Positions 1-6,878 are shown, counted from the stretch's first letter. The stretch is DNA of 8,210 nucleotides from JANMEX01 sp043776635 (GCA_043776635.1 JAYVRA010000036.1:1-8210); one strand, 5' to 3'. The notes: generated by a model from the sequence alone, not told the origin. A program made the numbers and translations.

Positions 1-424
1 GTAGCTTTCGTCTGGCGACAGCGGGAGTGAGAAGGTCCGGGCCTCAAAAATACGGATGTGTCAAAGCCGATGGGAATTTCGGCTGCGAGAGAAAGCCATG
101 CCGTTTCCTGTTATAAATGGTGCAGGTACAAGCGCATCTTGCAGGGGAGTCCGGATTGTTGGAAATGGCCGCGATTGGCTCTTTCTTTCATCGACAAGCA
201 AAACGGTCGAAAGGCCAGCCCGGGCTGTGATAGCGAAGCCATATCGTGCGGGGCGCAAGAGTAGCGCAACCCACTACAATTCAGCGCTTCCGGAGAAGCG
301 CCCCGCTTCCATTTGTCAGCGACCAAAAATGGCGACGCCAGTTTTGGATAAAGCCGTTTGCCGGTGTGATTTTTGAAACTGACTATCAAAATCCCCGCCT
401 GATGCACGGCTATTTCAATAAATC
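1..424. other. Gene-free region with several inverted repeats; possible structured RNA or relic
   Basis: No reading frame here looks like a real protein: the short frames on both strands lack recognisable motifs, good ribosome sites and convincing composition. The stretch does hold many short stems: AGCCGA/TCGGCT (65-70/79-84), GCGCTTC/GAAGCGC with a CGGA loop (284-290/295-301), and a competing 9-bp stem GCGGGGCGC/GCGCCCCGC (248-256/298-306). A near-perfect inverted repeat at 323-347 closes the series before the 3' end of mrp. I looked for the hallmarks of RNase P RNA, tmRNA, SRP RNA and 6S RNA and did not find them. It may be an uncharacterised RNA, a leader or trailer, or a decayed element. 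The left edge is cut by the window, so the full extent is unknown. Confidence 0.35.
323..347. terminator. Candidate bidirectional terminator downstream of mrp
   Basis: Two 12-nt arms (starting CCAAAA and ending TTTTGG) pair with one mismatch around a TGGC-GAC-GCCA core. An A tract precedes the core and a T tract follows it, so the form is that of a weak bidirectional intrinsic terminator. It lies about 80 nt beyond the mrp stop codon on the minus strand and would also end any plus-strand transcript from 1-320. The U tract is only four residues, which keeps confidence low. Confidence 0.3.
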
Positions 425-1549
<1,125 letters not shown>

Positions 1550-1576
1550 TTGCTTCCAATTCTACAAACCGGCCAC

Positions 1577-1604
1577 TTGGCAACCCTCAATAAAGCCCGA
1601 TAAC
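1577..1604 (+). promoter_or_regulatory. Candidate sigma70-type promoter for the HugZ-like gene
   Basis: TTGGCA (1577-1582) and GATAAC (1599-1604) are separated by 16 bp in the 84-bp space between mrp and the HugZ-like gene. The -35 box matches consensus well and the -10 box only moderately. The predicted start of transcription, near 1611, would leave a short leader ending in AAAAGG (1623-1628), five bases before the ATG. Confidence 0.3.
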
Positions 1605-1633
1605 ATGGGCGGGACAAATATTAAAAGGCTATC

Positions 1634-2164
1634 ATGTCACAAGATCGCAGCGAGACGCAGAAAATTAATCCAATCCGCGAAACATCGCAGGAAGCGATCG
1701 AACTTGCCAAGTCGCTTATACGCAAGGCTTCATACGGAGCATTGGCCGTGCTTGATCCTGCGACCGGCTTCCCCCTCGCCAGCCGCGTTGCAGTGGCAAC
1801 AGACAGTGCTGGTGCGCCAATCATTTTGATTTCCAGTCTATCCGCGCATTCAAAGGCTTTGATGGCAGATAATCGTTGTTCACTTCTCCTCGGCGAGCCT
1901 GGTAAAGGCGACCCCCTCGCCCATCCGCGCATCACCTTAATCTGTGTTGCCGCGTGGCTGGACCGCGATGCACCCGAAACACAGCTCATCAAGGAACTCT
2001 ATTTGCGCCACCAGCCCAAGGCCGCTCTCTATGTTGAGTTTGGTGATTTTTCGTTTCTTCGCCTGATAATACAGACTGCCAATCTCAACGGCGGCTTTGG
2101 TCAGGCATTTAAATTAACTGCTACGCAGATAATGTTAGCAGATACTCATAATCCTGCTGTTTAG
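1634..2164 (+). CDS. HugZ/pyridoxamine-phosphate-oxidase-like flavin-binding protein, short form
   Basis: The 176-residue product fits the FMN-binding split-barrel (PNPOx-like) superfamily, HugZ branch. Recognisable blocks are IRETSQEAIELAKSLI (14-29), GALAVLDPATGFPLASRVA (35-53), LISSLSAHSKAL (65-76), the highly typical LLLGEPGKGDPLAHPRI (84-100), YVEFGDFSFLRL (133-144) and LNGGFGQAF (151-159). HugZ itself degrades haem and has an extra C-terminal DUF2470-type domain; this protein stops where that domain would begin. Short versions of the family are common in Rhizobiales, so haem oxygenase activity should not be assumed; flavin or haem binding in the cytosol is the safer reading. AAAAGG lies five bases before the ATG. 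The TAG stop (2162-2164) is formed by the end of the MITE-like element that follows, although removing the element restores a TAA at the same codon, so the protein is probably not truncated. Confidence 0.87.
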   Translation: MSQDRSETQKINPIRETSQEAIELAKSLIRKASYGALAVLDPATGFPLASRVAVATDSAGAPIILISSLSAHSKALMADNRCSLLLGEPGKGDPLAHPRITLICVAAWLDRDAPETQLIKELYLRHQPKAALYVEFGDFSFLRLIIQTANLNGGFGQAFKLTATQIMLADTHNPAV

Positions 2165-2322
2165 GGTCTGGACCTGTTAATTTTGACGAAATGGCAGGCG
2201 AATGGCGAAAATATGCAAATAAAACAGTACAGAACGGGCTAAAGCCCGTTCAAACTGTTTGACGCCGCGGATTGAAATCAGTTGGCTGCCATTTCGTCAA
2301 AATTAACGTGTCCAGACCCTAA
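2161..2322. mobile_element. MITE-like element with 37-bp terminal inverted repeats
   Basis: The left arm (2161-2197) and right arm (2286-2322) are inverted copies identical at 35 of 37 positions, each beginning TTAGGGTCTGGAC and continuing with GTTAATTTTGACG. If the outermost TA pairs (2162-2163 and 2320-2321) are a target-site duplication, the element proper is 156 bp (2164-2319) with ends GGGTCTGGAC. A TA duplication is the rule for IS630/Tc1-mariner and also occurs in the IS427 group of IS5, so a transposase of one of those types is the likely source. No transposase or other gene lies inside. The middle carries a nested hairpin (2222-2260). Because the arms flank such a short centre, a transcript would fold into a long stem. 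It sits exactly at the 3' end of the HugZ-like gene. Confidence 0.85.
2222..2260. repeat. Internal nested hairpin of the MITE-like element
   Basis: An inner stem GAACGGGCT/AGCCCGTTC (2232-2240/2243-2251) is enclosed by AAACAGT/ACTGTTT (2222-2228/2254-2260). Neither strand has a long T run after it, so it is a structural part of the element rather than an evident terminator. Confidence 0.7.
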
Positions 2323-2619
2323 GGTTTATTGAGTTCAAACGAAATCAGCATTCGCCCTGCTATTGGGAAAAATTACGCTCTAAAGTCTGAAATCCTAAAC
2401 ACTATCCTTCCTGTAAGACCAAAAAGCCAATCAGCATGAGGGATAAAGCGTGCTGAACGATTTAGAGATATAAAAACCGCTATTTTTGTGAACACACTGT
2501 TCACTTACTTGTCGGATATTTTACAAATATTAGCTTTTATTTCATCATCGCATCGTTACAGTATGTTTCAAATCGATACATATCGTTATAATAATTAGGC
2601 ACAGCGAAGGGGCTTTCGA
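2323..2619. promoter_or_regulatory. Control region of the ArsR-type gene with three palindromes
   Basis: This 297-bp AT-rich stretch has no gene. It holds GTGAACA-CAC-TGTTCAC (2488-2504, perfect 7+3+7), ATATTT-TAC-AAATAT (2516-2530, perfect 6+3+6) and CGATA-CA-TATCG (2574-2585, perfect 5+2+5). A consensus -10 box TATAAT lies at 2587-2592, directly after the last palindrome; no strong -35 box is seen at the right distance. A protein bound at 2574-2585 would cover the promoter spacer, the usual arrangement for autorepression by an ArsR-type protein. Which protein binds the larger upstream palindrome cannot be told from the sequence. Confidence 0.5.
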
Positions 2620-2916
2620 ATGTCGCCAAATGAACTATCAAAGAACATCGGGCAATCTGTAAAATTGTTGGGTGCATTGGCGAATGAAAAACGTCTGATG
2701 ATTATGACACATCTTTTCGAAGGTGAGAAATCAGTTAATGCTTTAGCGGCTCAAGTATCACTAAGCCAGTCGGCATTATCTCAACATCTTGCCAAACTGC
2801 GTGCTTTAGGGCTGGTACAAACGCGCCGCGATGGTCAGACAATTTATTATAAATCACAATCTAAAGAAGCAATGGCCGTCGTTAATTCTCTTTTTGCATT
2901 ACACAAAGAGGTCTGA
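2620..2916 (+). CDS. ArsR/SmtB-type winged-helix repressor, cysteine-free (NolR/BigR-like)
   Basis: This 98-residue protein is a small winged-helix DNA-binding protein. The N-terminal helix LLGALANEKRLMIMTHL (16-32) is typical of the family. The recognition helix region is LSQSALSQHLAKLRALGLV (48-66), followed by the wing QTRRDGQTIYYKS (67-79). There is no cysteine anywhere, so neither the ELCVCDL metal site of ArsR/SmtB nor the redox cysteines of BigR-type sensors are present. The sequence resembles NolR and other non-metal rhizobial members, which bind DNA as dimers. GAAGGGG (2606-2612) lies seven bases before the ATG, a strong ribosome site. It is probably autoregulated through the palindromes upstream and may be co-transcribed with the methyltransferase gene 33 bp downstream. 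Its ligand, if any, is unknown. Confidence 0.87.
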   Translation: MSPNELSKNIGQSVKLLGALANEKRLMIMTHLFEGEKSVNALAAQVSLSQSALSQHLAKLRALGLVQTRRDGQTIYYKSQSKEAMAVVNSLFALHKEV

Positions 2917-2949
2917 TTAGTCTTAAAAGTGCTGCGGTTTCCATAAAAT

Positions 2950-3753
2950 ATGCTCATCAAAATTGACGATCCTGCTGATGCAAGGCTTGATGGCTACCGC
3001 GATATTCGCGAGCGGGATATGGTCGGACGACATGGCCGGTTTATTGCCGAGGGCAGAGTTGTGCTTTCGGTGCTCATGTCGGTTGAAAATTTTGCGGTTG
3101 AATCGCTTCTTATCTCCGAAAATCGTTTGGCTGGGATTGCCGATCTTTTGGAGCGGTTAACGGATGACATTCCAGTATATATTGCATCGTTGGAGACACT
3201 TAGCGCTATCGCCGGCTTCCATGTCCATCGTGGCGTGATAGCGATTGGTGTTCAGATAACCAGCTGTAATTTTGAAATAACACTGAAAAAAGTTGCGGAA
3301 AACAGCCTTATTGTGGTACTTTCCGAGATCTCTAATCATGATAACATCGGCTCAATTTTCAGAAACTGCGCAGCATTTGAGGCAGATTTAGTGATCTTGG
3401 ATGATAAATGTTGCGACCCGCTCTACCGCAAATCCTTGAGAGTTTCAGTCGGTGCGGTACTCAAAGTGCCATTTATCAGATCGGGCGCTATCAGCGCCAT
3501 TGTGACCGGGTTGGAACAACAAGGGTTCTCTCTGGCTGCGCTCTCCGCACAAGGTAGTAGATCAATATCAGCGATGGTCCCAAATGGTCGCCGGGCTCTG
3601 TTACTAGGCAGTGAAGGTCACGGACTGCCGCCCGCTATTATGGAAAAGTGTAAGACATGGGCAATTCCAATGTCGCATACATTTGATAGTCTAAATGTAG
3701 CCACCGCCTCTGGCATTGCGTTATTTCACGCCAGCCAATTTTCCCAAAAATAG
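2950..3753 (+). CDS. SpoU/TrmH-family RNA 2'-O-methyltransferase
   Basis: This 267-residue protein is an S-adenosylmethionine-dependent RNA ribose methyltransferase of the SPOUT (trefoil knot) class. An N-terminal substrate-binding region (about 1-105, with GRHGRFIAEGRVVLSVLM at 26-43) precedes the catalytic part. That part shows motif 1 NHDNIGSIFRNCAAF (129-143, with the catalytic-type Asn and Arg), motif 2 ALLLGSEGHGLPP (216-228) and motif 3 IPMSHTFDSLNVATASGIALF-type sequence (239-259), which bind SAM and build the knot. All key residues look intact. The target, tRNA or 23S rRNA, cannot be assigned. The ribosome site before the ATG is poor, which fits translation following on from the ArsR-type gene 33 bp upstream. 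Its stop lies 8 bp from that of the convergent coiled-coil gene. Confidence 0.9.
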   Translation: MLIKIDDPADARLDGYRDIRERDMVGRHGRFIAEGRVVLSVLMSVENFAVESLLISENRLAGIADLLERLTDDIPVYIASLETLSAIAGFHVHRGVIAIGVQITSCNFEITLKKVAENSLIVVLSEISNHDNIGSIFRNCAAFEADLVILDDKCCDPLYRKSLRVSVGAVLKVPFIRSGAISAIVTGLEQQGFSLAALSAQGSRSISAMVPNGRRALLLGSEGHGLPPAIMEKCKTWAIPMSHTFDSLNVATASGIALFHASQFSQK

Positions 3754-3761
3754 CGAAGCCG

Positions 3762-5006
3762 TCAGCTTCCACGCGCTGCCTGCTGTAACGCCTTTATTCT
3801 GCTGGCAAGGCTGATTGGCATACCGTCTCCATCGTCCTTATTATCTTGAATATTTGCAGCTTTCGCATTGAGCAAAGCCGGAATCGGCGATTTTTCACCC
3901 TCAATCTCGGCTGCCATGACTACAAATTTCGCCGTGATATCGTGCATTTGCTCACGAAGTGCAGGTTCGGAAAGTTTGGGGCTGGCATTCAAGTTGGCGG
4001 TTATCAACGCCAGTTGGCGCTCCAAAGCTCTTTTGTCGGTGGTCAACTGAGCTACTTGGGCGCTAAGTCGCGCTCGTTCTTCTTCATTTTTCTTCAAGGT
4101 CTTTTCAATTCCGCCAATATTGGCAATTGCAGCCATTTTACCGACCCGCTCTGTCAGCCCCGAATTCTGATGTTCAAGGTTGGCAAGCTGACGCCCTGTT
4201 ACTGTCAATTTTTTCTCAAATTCACCGCGCTCACCGGCCAACTGTTTGGAACTGTCGCGAAAGCGCACGAGCTCACGCTCACGCCGCTCCAACTTTTCAT
4301 CCCGGTCCATAAGCTGGCTGACCAATTTATCGTGCTTCTTTTCAACGTCCATAATCTTGCGGCGGTCAGCGCGAGCCGCCTCCTGCGCTGCACGAAGCTC
4401 ATTTGCCGTGCTGCGCAATTTTTGCTCAACAGTTTGGCGTACTTGTTTAATTTCGGTAATTTGCCCAACCAATTGCTCTTTGGCCGTGGATTGCGCCGCA
4501 AACTCAATACGCCTGTTATCGGCATCAATTGACAAGTGGCGGATCGAATGTTCACGCTCCTCGATATCGCGCAGACGAGCCTCAATTAGTAATTCCAGCT
4601 CCGAGCGTTTGGTCTCCAGAGTTGCCACTTCAATGGCGCGTTGTTGAAGCGTAGTACTCATATCGCCCGATTGTTCTTCAAGCTCATGAACTTTCTGCAC
4701 AAGCTGTTCGCGCTCAGTGGCAATAAGACGAAGTTCCTGGTGGCCGCGCGTTACATCAATCTGCTGCGTAGCAACCTTTTCCTTCAAGGATTTTACTGTA
4801 ATTTCGAGTTTCCTTGTAGAAAGAGCAAACTCAGCCCGCAATTGATCCTTGTCGGCCTGCACTTCATTAAGCGTTAGAGGTACCGACGCTTCAATGCGTT
4901 TTTTTGTCAAATGCACTGCCCGCCGCCAAATCGCAGGCGCAAATAAAAAGGCCAAAAATCCCGCGGCCAAAAACCCAAATGAAAATAACAGAACTGATTG
5001 TACCAA
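3762..5006 (-). CDS. Membrane-anchored coiled-coil protein, uncharacterised
   Basis: I do not recognise a named function for this 414-residue protein. Residues 5-27 form one hydrophobic helix (VLLFSFGFLAAGFLAFLFAP...), followed by the basic segment WRRAVHLTKKR (27-37), which by the positive-inside rule puts the long remainder in the cytoplasm. From about 45 to 345 the sequence is Glu/Lys/Arg/Gln-rich heptads typical of a long coiled coil. The tail has two blocks I recall from Rhizobiales proteins, LREQMHDITAKFVVMAAEIE and PISLASRIKALQQAA, separated by an acidic linker. The start is TTG (5004-5006) with GGGAAA upstream; no ATG precedes the hydrophobic helix in frame. The promoter side carries a minus-strand TTAACCAT and a 19-bp palindrome, suggesting CtrA and one further regulator. 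A scaffold or envelope-spanning role is only a guess. Confidence 0.85.
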   Translation of the reverse strand: MVQSVLLFSFGFLAAGFLAFLFAPAIWRRAVHLTKKRIEASVPLTLNEVQADKDQLRAEFALSTRKLEITVKSLKEKVATQQIDVTRGHQELRLIATEREQLVQKVHELEEQSGDMSTTLQQRAIEVATLETKRSELELLIEARLRDIEEREHSIRHLSIDADNRRIEFAAQSTAKEQLVGQITEIKQVRQTVEQKLRSTANELRAAQEAARADRRKIMDVEKKHDKLVSQLMDRDEKLERRERELVRFRDSSKQLAGERGEFEKKLTVTGRQLANLEHQNSGLTERVGKMAAIANIGGIEKTLKKNEEERARLSAQVAQLTTDKRALERQLALITANLNASPKLSEPALREQMHDITAKFVVMAAEIEGEKSPIPALLNAKAANIQDNKDDGDGMPISLASRIKALQQAARGS

Positions 5007-5299
5007 AACAGTTTTCCCGATTATGCTCTATTTTGCCACGTTCTCCCGCCGATTGAAATACCCCAACGTCAGAGCATTTTCGAATAACGTGGAACACGTT
5101 ATGGTTAAAAATAATGCGACAAAACAAAGAGTTAGAGCGCCGCGCCGATACTATACAGGTGACCGTTATTCAAACTGTAGCTATCGACAACAGTGAATTA
5201 TGTCCGAAAAACCCAACGAGACGCAGCGGATATTCAACAGGTCAGAATTATAAAATGCCTTTTTTACAAGAGGTTCCTTTTTAAAAAGGGTTCCAAGTC
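5007..5299. promoter_or_regulatory. Intergenic region between the coiled-coil gene and eipA, with a 19-bp palindrome
   Basis: No convincing gene lies here. It contains the perfect palindrome ATAACGTG-GAA-CACGTTAT (5084-5102) and, overlapping its right end, ATGGTTAA (5101-5108), which reads TTAACCAT on the minus strand, the short CtrA motif of alphaproteobacteria. Both sit 78-102 bp upstream of the TTG start of the coiled-coil gene and probably control it. Nearer eipA are a 14-bp palindrome CCTTTTTAAAAAGG (5276-5289) and the outer copy of a 19-bp tandem repeat that reaches the eipA stop codon. A 17-codon frame at 5200-5253 has no ribosome site. Confidence 0.5.
5084..5102. promoter_or_regulatory. 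Perfect 19-bp palindrome, candidate operator
   Basis: ATAACGTG-GAA-CACGTTAT has eight matched bases on each side of a three-base centre. It is not followed by a T run on either strand, so it is more like a dimeric repressor or activator site than a terminator. It lies upstream of the coiled-coil gene and touches the candidate CtrA motif at 5101-5108. Confidence 0.5.
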
Positions 5300-5318
5300 T
5301 TAAAAAGGGTTCCATGTC
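5281..5318. repeat. Tandem 19-bp duplication across the eipA stop codon
   Basis: TTAAAAAGGGTTCCAAGTC (5281-5299) and TTAAAAAGGGTTCCATGTC (5300-5318) are adjacent copies with one difference. The inner copy encodes the conserved C-terminal WNPF and the TAA stop of eipA on the minus strand; the outer copy is a non-coding echo of the same end. Replication slippage is the simplest origin. Confidence 0.8.
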
Positions 5319-5866
5319 GGTTGTTGCGTTACTTTCAGATAGCCAATGTTAACACCAAGTCGAGCACCGACACCAGTATGAACCGGCACTAACAGTACAT
5401 CTCCGCGCTTCAGCACATGGAATCCAACCCCGGCGAGAAAATACGCCGACCCGGAAACGCCGCCAAAACGAGCCTCCATTTGTGATACGTCGCCCAGATT
5501 ATAAACCAGCATCATGGTTCGATCACCCGCGCCGCCGAAATCCCAGCCAATCGATGGGCCTTGCCAGAACAGCTTATGGTCGCCAGCATTCTTGGTGTAA
5601 AGTGTTCCTTCACCATATGTCAGGCCGCCGATAAATGCGCCACTGCCCTCTTGACCAAGGACATAGCCATTTGGCAGACCATAGTTGGAGAAAATCTTTT
5701 CAATTACAGTAGCAAGTCCGCCGGACGTCGAACCGAAAAACCCGTTCCCGGAATCAACGATTTCTTGCATCGTATAGCCATTCTCAGCCCTCACAGGCAC
5801 CGCAAAAGCCGTAAAGACTAAAACTAGCGATAGAAAAAAGCTTCTAAATGAGTGAATAGACGTCAT
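5300..5866 (-). CDS. eipA: EipA, periplasmic envelope-integrity protein (DUF1134)
   Basis: This 188-residue protein is the DUF1134-family EipA, described in Brucella abortus as a soluble periplasmic beta-barrel needed for envelope stress resistance and virulence and activated directly by CtrA. The start chosen is the ATG at 5864-5866: GAGG (5872-5875 as CCTC on the plus strand) is five bases upstream, and the first 27 residues form a clear signal peptide (hydrophobic core FFLSLVLVFTAFAVPV, cleavage after VRA). A longer frame reaches 5989, but its extra 41 residues would bury the signal peptide. The mature part is rich in Gly and beta-strand patterns: GNGFFGSTSGGLATVIEKIF (41-60), GLPNGYVLGQEGSGAFIGGL (63-82) and GPSIGWDFGG (103-112). 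It ends in the conserved TWNPF. It diverges from chpT, and CtrA-like sites lie between them. Confidence 0.92.
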   Translation of the reverse strand: MTSIHSFRSFFLSLVLVFTAFAVPVRAENGYTMQEIVDSGNGFFGSTSGGLATVIEKIFSNYGLPNGYVLGQEGSGAFIGGLTYGEGTLYTKNAGDHKLFWQGPSIGWDFGGAGDRTMMLVYNLGDVSQMEARFGGVSGSAYFLAGVGFHVLKRGDVLLVPVHTGVGARLGVNIGYLKVTQQPTWNPF

Positions 5867-6157
5867 GGCAACCTCAACTTCAGTTTTGTCGGTATGTAGC
5901 CCAAGTGACGTCCCTGTTTGCCGTATTACAGATCTTATGTCTGCTTTACACGCAGAACCGACTATATGGTGCAATCCTTGCCTCATCATTAAAAATACAA
6001 AATGACAGTATTAGGGCGGAGCCGTGCGTTCTGTGCTTTATTGCAGGGTTAACAATCCCAATGTATCGACTGCTTAACAATTTTTGAGTGATTCGCGGCT
6101 ATTTTGGCCACAAAATTTCTTGCGTAATAAACTTCGCACAACAAAAGAGTTGAATGA
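5867..6157. promoter_or_regulatory. Divergent eipA/chpT control region with CtrA-like site
   Basis: This 291-bp gap serves both genes. TTAT-TGCAGGG-TTAAC (6038-6053, with TTAT at 6038-6041 and TTAAC at 6049-6053) differs at one base from the CtrA consensus TTAA-N7-TTAAC. A second TTAAC half-site is at 6074-6078. A GATTC site for CcrM-type methylation is at 6090-6094. A perfect ATTTTG-GCCA-CAAAAT palindrome (6101-6116) lies 42 bp before the chpT start. No gene is seen in it. Confidence 0.5.
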
Positions 6158-6793
6158 ATGCAATTTAATCTGACCGCAGCCGATTTAGCAGCCCTGCTTT
6201 GCAGCAAAGTTTGCCATGATGTGATTTCGCCGGTCGGCGCCATCAACAACGGCCTCGAACTGCTGGAGGAAGGCGGTGCTGACGAAGATGCGATGAATCT
6301 GATTAAAACCAGCGCCCGTACAGCCTCTTCCCGCCTGCAATTTGCCCGTATCGCCTATGGAGCCGCAGGGTCAGCCGGTGTTCAAATTGACACTGGAGAG
6401 GCGGCAACAGTCGCGACCCAATTTATGAAAAGCGAAAAGGCCGAATTTTCGTGGGATGGCCCGCGCATTCTTCTGCCAAAAAATAAAGTCAAATTGCTTT
6501 TAAACCTGATGATTATCGCTAATGGCGCAATTCCTCGCGGAGGCAAGCTAAGTGTCAAACTGGAAGAGCTCGAATCAAGACCGCGTTTTGTCATAACGGC
6601 CGCCGGACCAATGCTGAGAGTACCGCCAAAATTTCTTGAATTGCACTCAACAGGGCTATCGGCAGAGCCAATTGATGCTCATTCGATCCAATCCTATTAT
6701 ACACTGTTGTTGGCGCATGAATCTAAGATGAAAATCTCGATAACGGCCACCGCCGAAGACATTCAGTTCAGCGCGATAAATAACATTCCATAA
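6158..6793 (+). CDS. chpT: ChpT histidine phosphotransferase of the CckA-ChpT-CtrA relay
   Basis: This 211-residue cytosolic protein passes phosphate from the hybrid kinase CckA to CtrA and CpdR. The phosphorylated histidine is His20 in LCSKVCHDVISPVGAINNGLE-type sequence (14-34), part of the helical-hairpin dimerisation domain that runs to about residue 70 (with ARTASSRLQFARIAYGAAGSAG, 53-74). Residues of about 80-205 form the degenerate GHKL-like domain, which in the family keeps the fold but has lost ATP binding; KVKLLLNLMIIANGAIPRGG (110-129) is its recognisable helix. Length is normal for the family. AAGAG (6145-6149) lies eight bases before the ATG. It is flanked by eipA (divergent), a receiver-only gene downstream, and ctrA facing it, an order matching Brucella for eipA, chpT and ctrA. 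Confidence 0.93.
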   Translation: MQFNLTAADLAALLCSKVCHDVISPVGAINNGLELLEEGGADEDAMNLIKTSARTASSRLQFARIAYGAAGSAGVQIDTGEAATVATQFMKSEKAEFSWDGPRILLPKNKVKLLLNLMIIANGAIPRGGKLSVKLEELESRPRFVITAAGPMLRVPPKFLELHSTGLSAEPIDAHSIQSYYTLLLAHESKMKISITATAEDIQFSAINNIP

Positions 6794-6796
6794 ATA

Positions 6797-6815
6797 TAAA
6801 CATTTTATTAACCAT
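6797..6815 (+). promoter_or_regulatory. Candidate CtrA binding site upstream of the response regulator gene
   Basis: TAAA-CATTTTA-TTAACCAT combines a one-mismatch TTAA-N7-TTAAC full site with an exact TTAACCAT, the short CtrA motif reported in several alphaproteobacteria. It begins three bases after the chpT stop codon and 80-100 bp before the response regulator start, a normal place for an activator. Binding is inferred only. Confidence 0.5.
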
Positions 6816-6819
6816 GCAC

Positions 6820-6840
6820 TTTGGTGGTCTGTTCACCAAA
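6820..6840. promoter_or_regulatory. Perfect inverted repeat TTTGGTG-N7-CACCAAA
   Basis: Seven matched bases lie on each side of a seven-base centre (GTCTGTT). No T run follows in either direction, so it is a better operator than terminator candidate. A weak role in ending chpT transcription is still possible. Confidence 0.4.
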
Positions 6841-6859
6841 ATTCTATATCGTCTGAAAA

Positions 6860-6878
6860 GACTCATCAAAGTTGAGTC
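6860..6878. promoter_or_regulatory. Paired GANTC (CcrM) sites in an inverted repeat
   Basis: GACTCA (6860-6865) and TGAGTC (6873-6878) form a perfect inverted repeat with a seven-base centre, and each arm contains a GANTC methylation site. They lie 16-34 bp upstream of the response regulator ATG, in the likely promoter. In alphaproteobacteria promoter GANTC sites couple transcription to passage of the replication fork. Confidence 0.5.

Noticed and set aside
1..400. RNase P RNA, tmRNA, 6S or SRP RNA
   Set aside because: GGTCCGGGCCTC at 34-45 recalls the RNase P core, but the other conserved RNase P strings are absent; no tmRNA tag sequence or SRP tetraloop motif was found.
2161..2322. CRISPR array or phage attachment site at the inverted repeats
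   Set aside because: There are only two arms, inverted rather than direct, with no spacers, integrase or tRNA end; a MITE explains it better.
4849..5196. Plus-strand frame overlapping the 5' end of the coiled-coil gene
   Set aside because: It is mostly antisense to the membrane helix and coiled-coil start and ends in intergenic sequence with no supporting features.
5200..5253. 17-codon plus-strand frame beginning MSEKPNETQR
   Set aside because: No ribosome site, no family resemblance, and within a region better explained as control sequence.
5867..5989. N-terminal extension of eipA by 41 codons
   Set aside because: It would place a non-signal sequence in front of a clear signal peptide, while the internal ATG has a good ribosome site.
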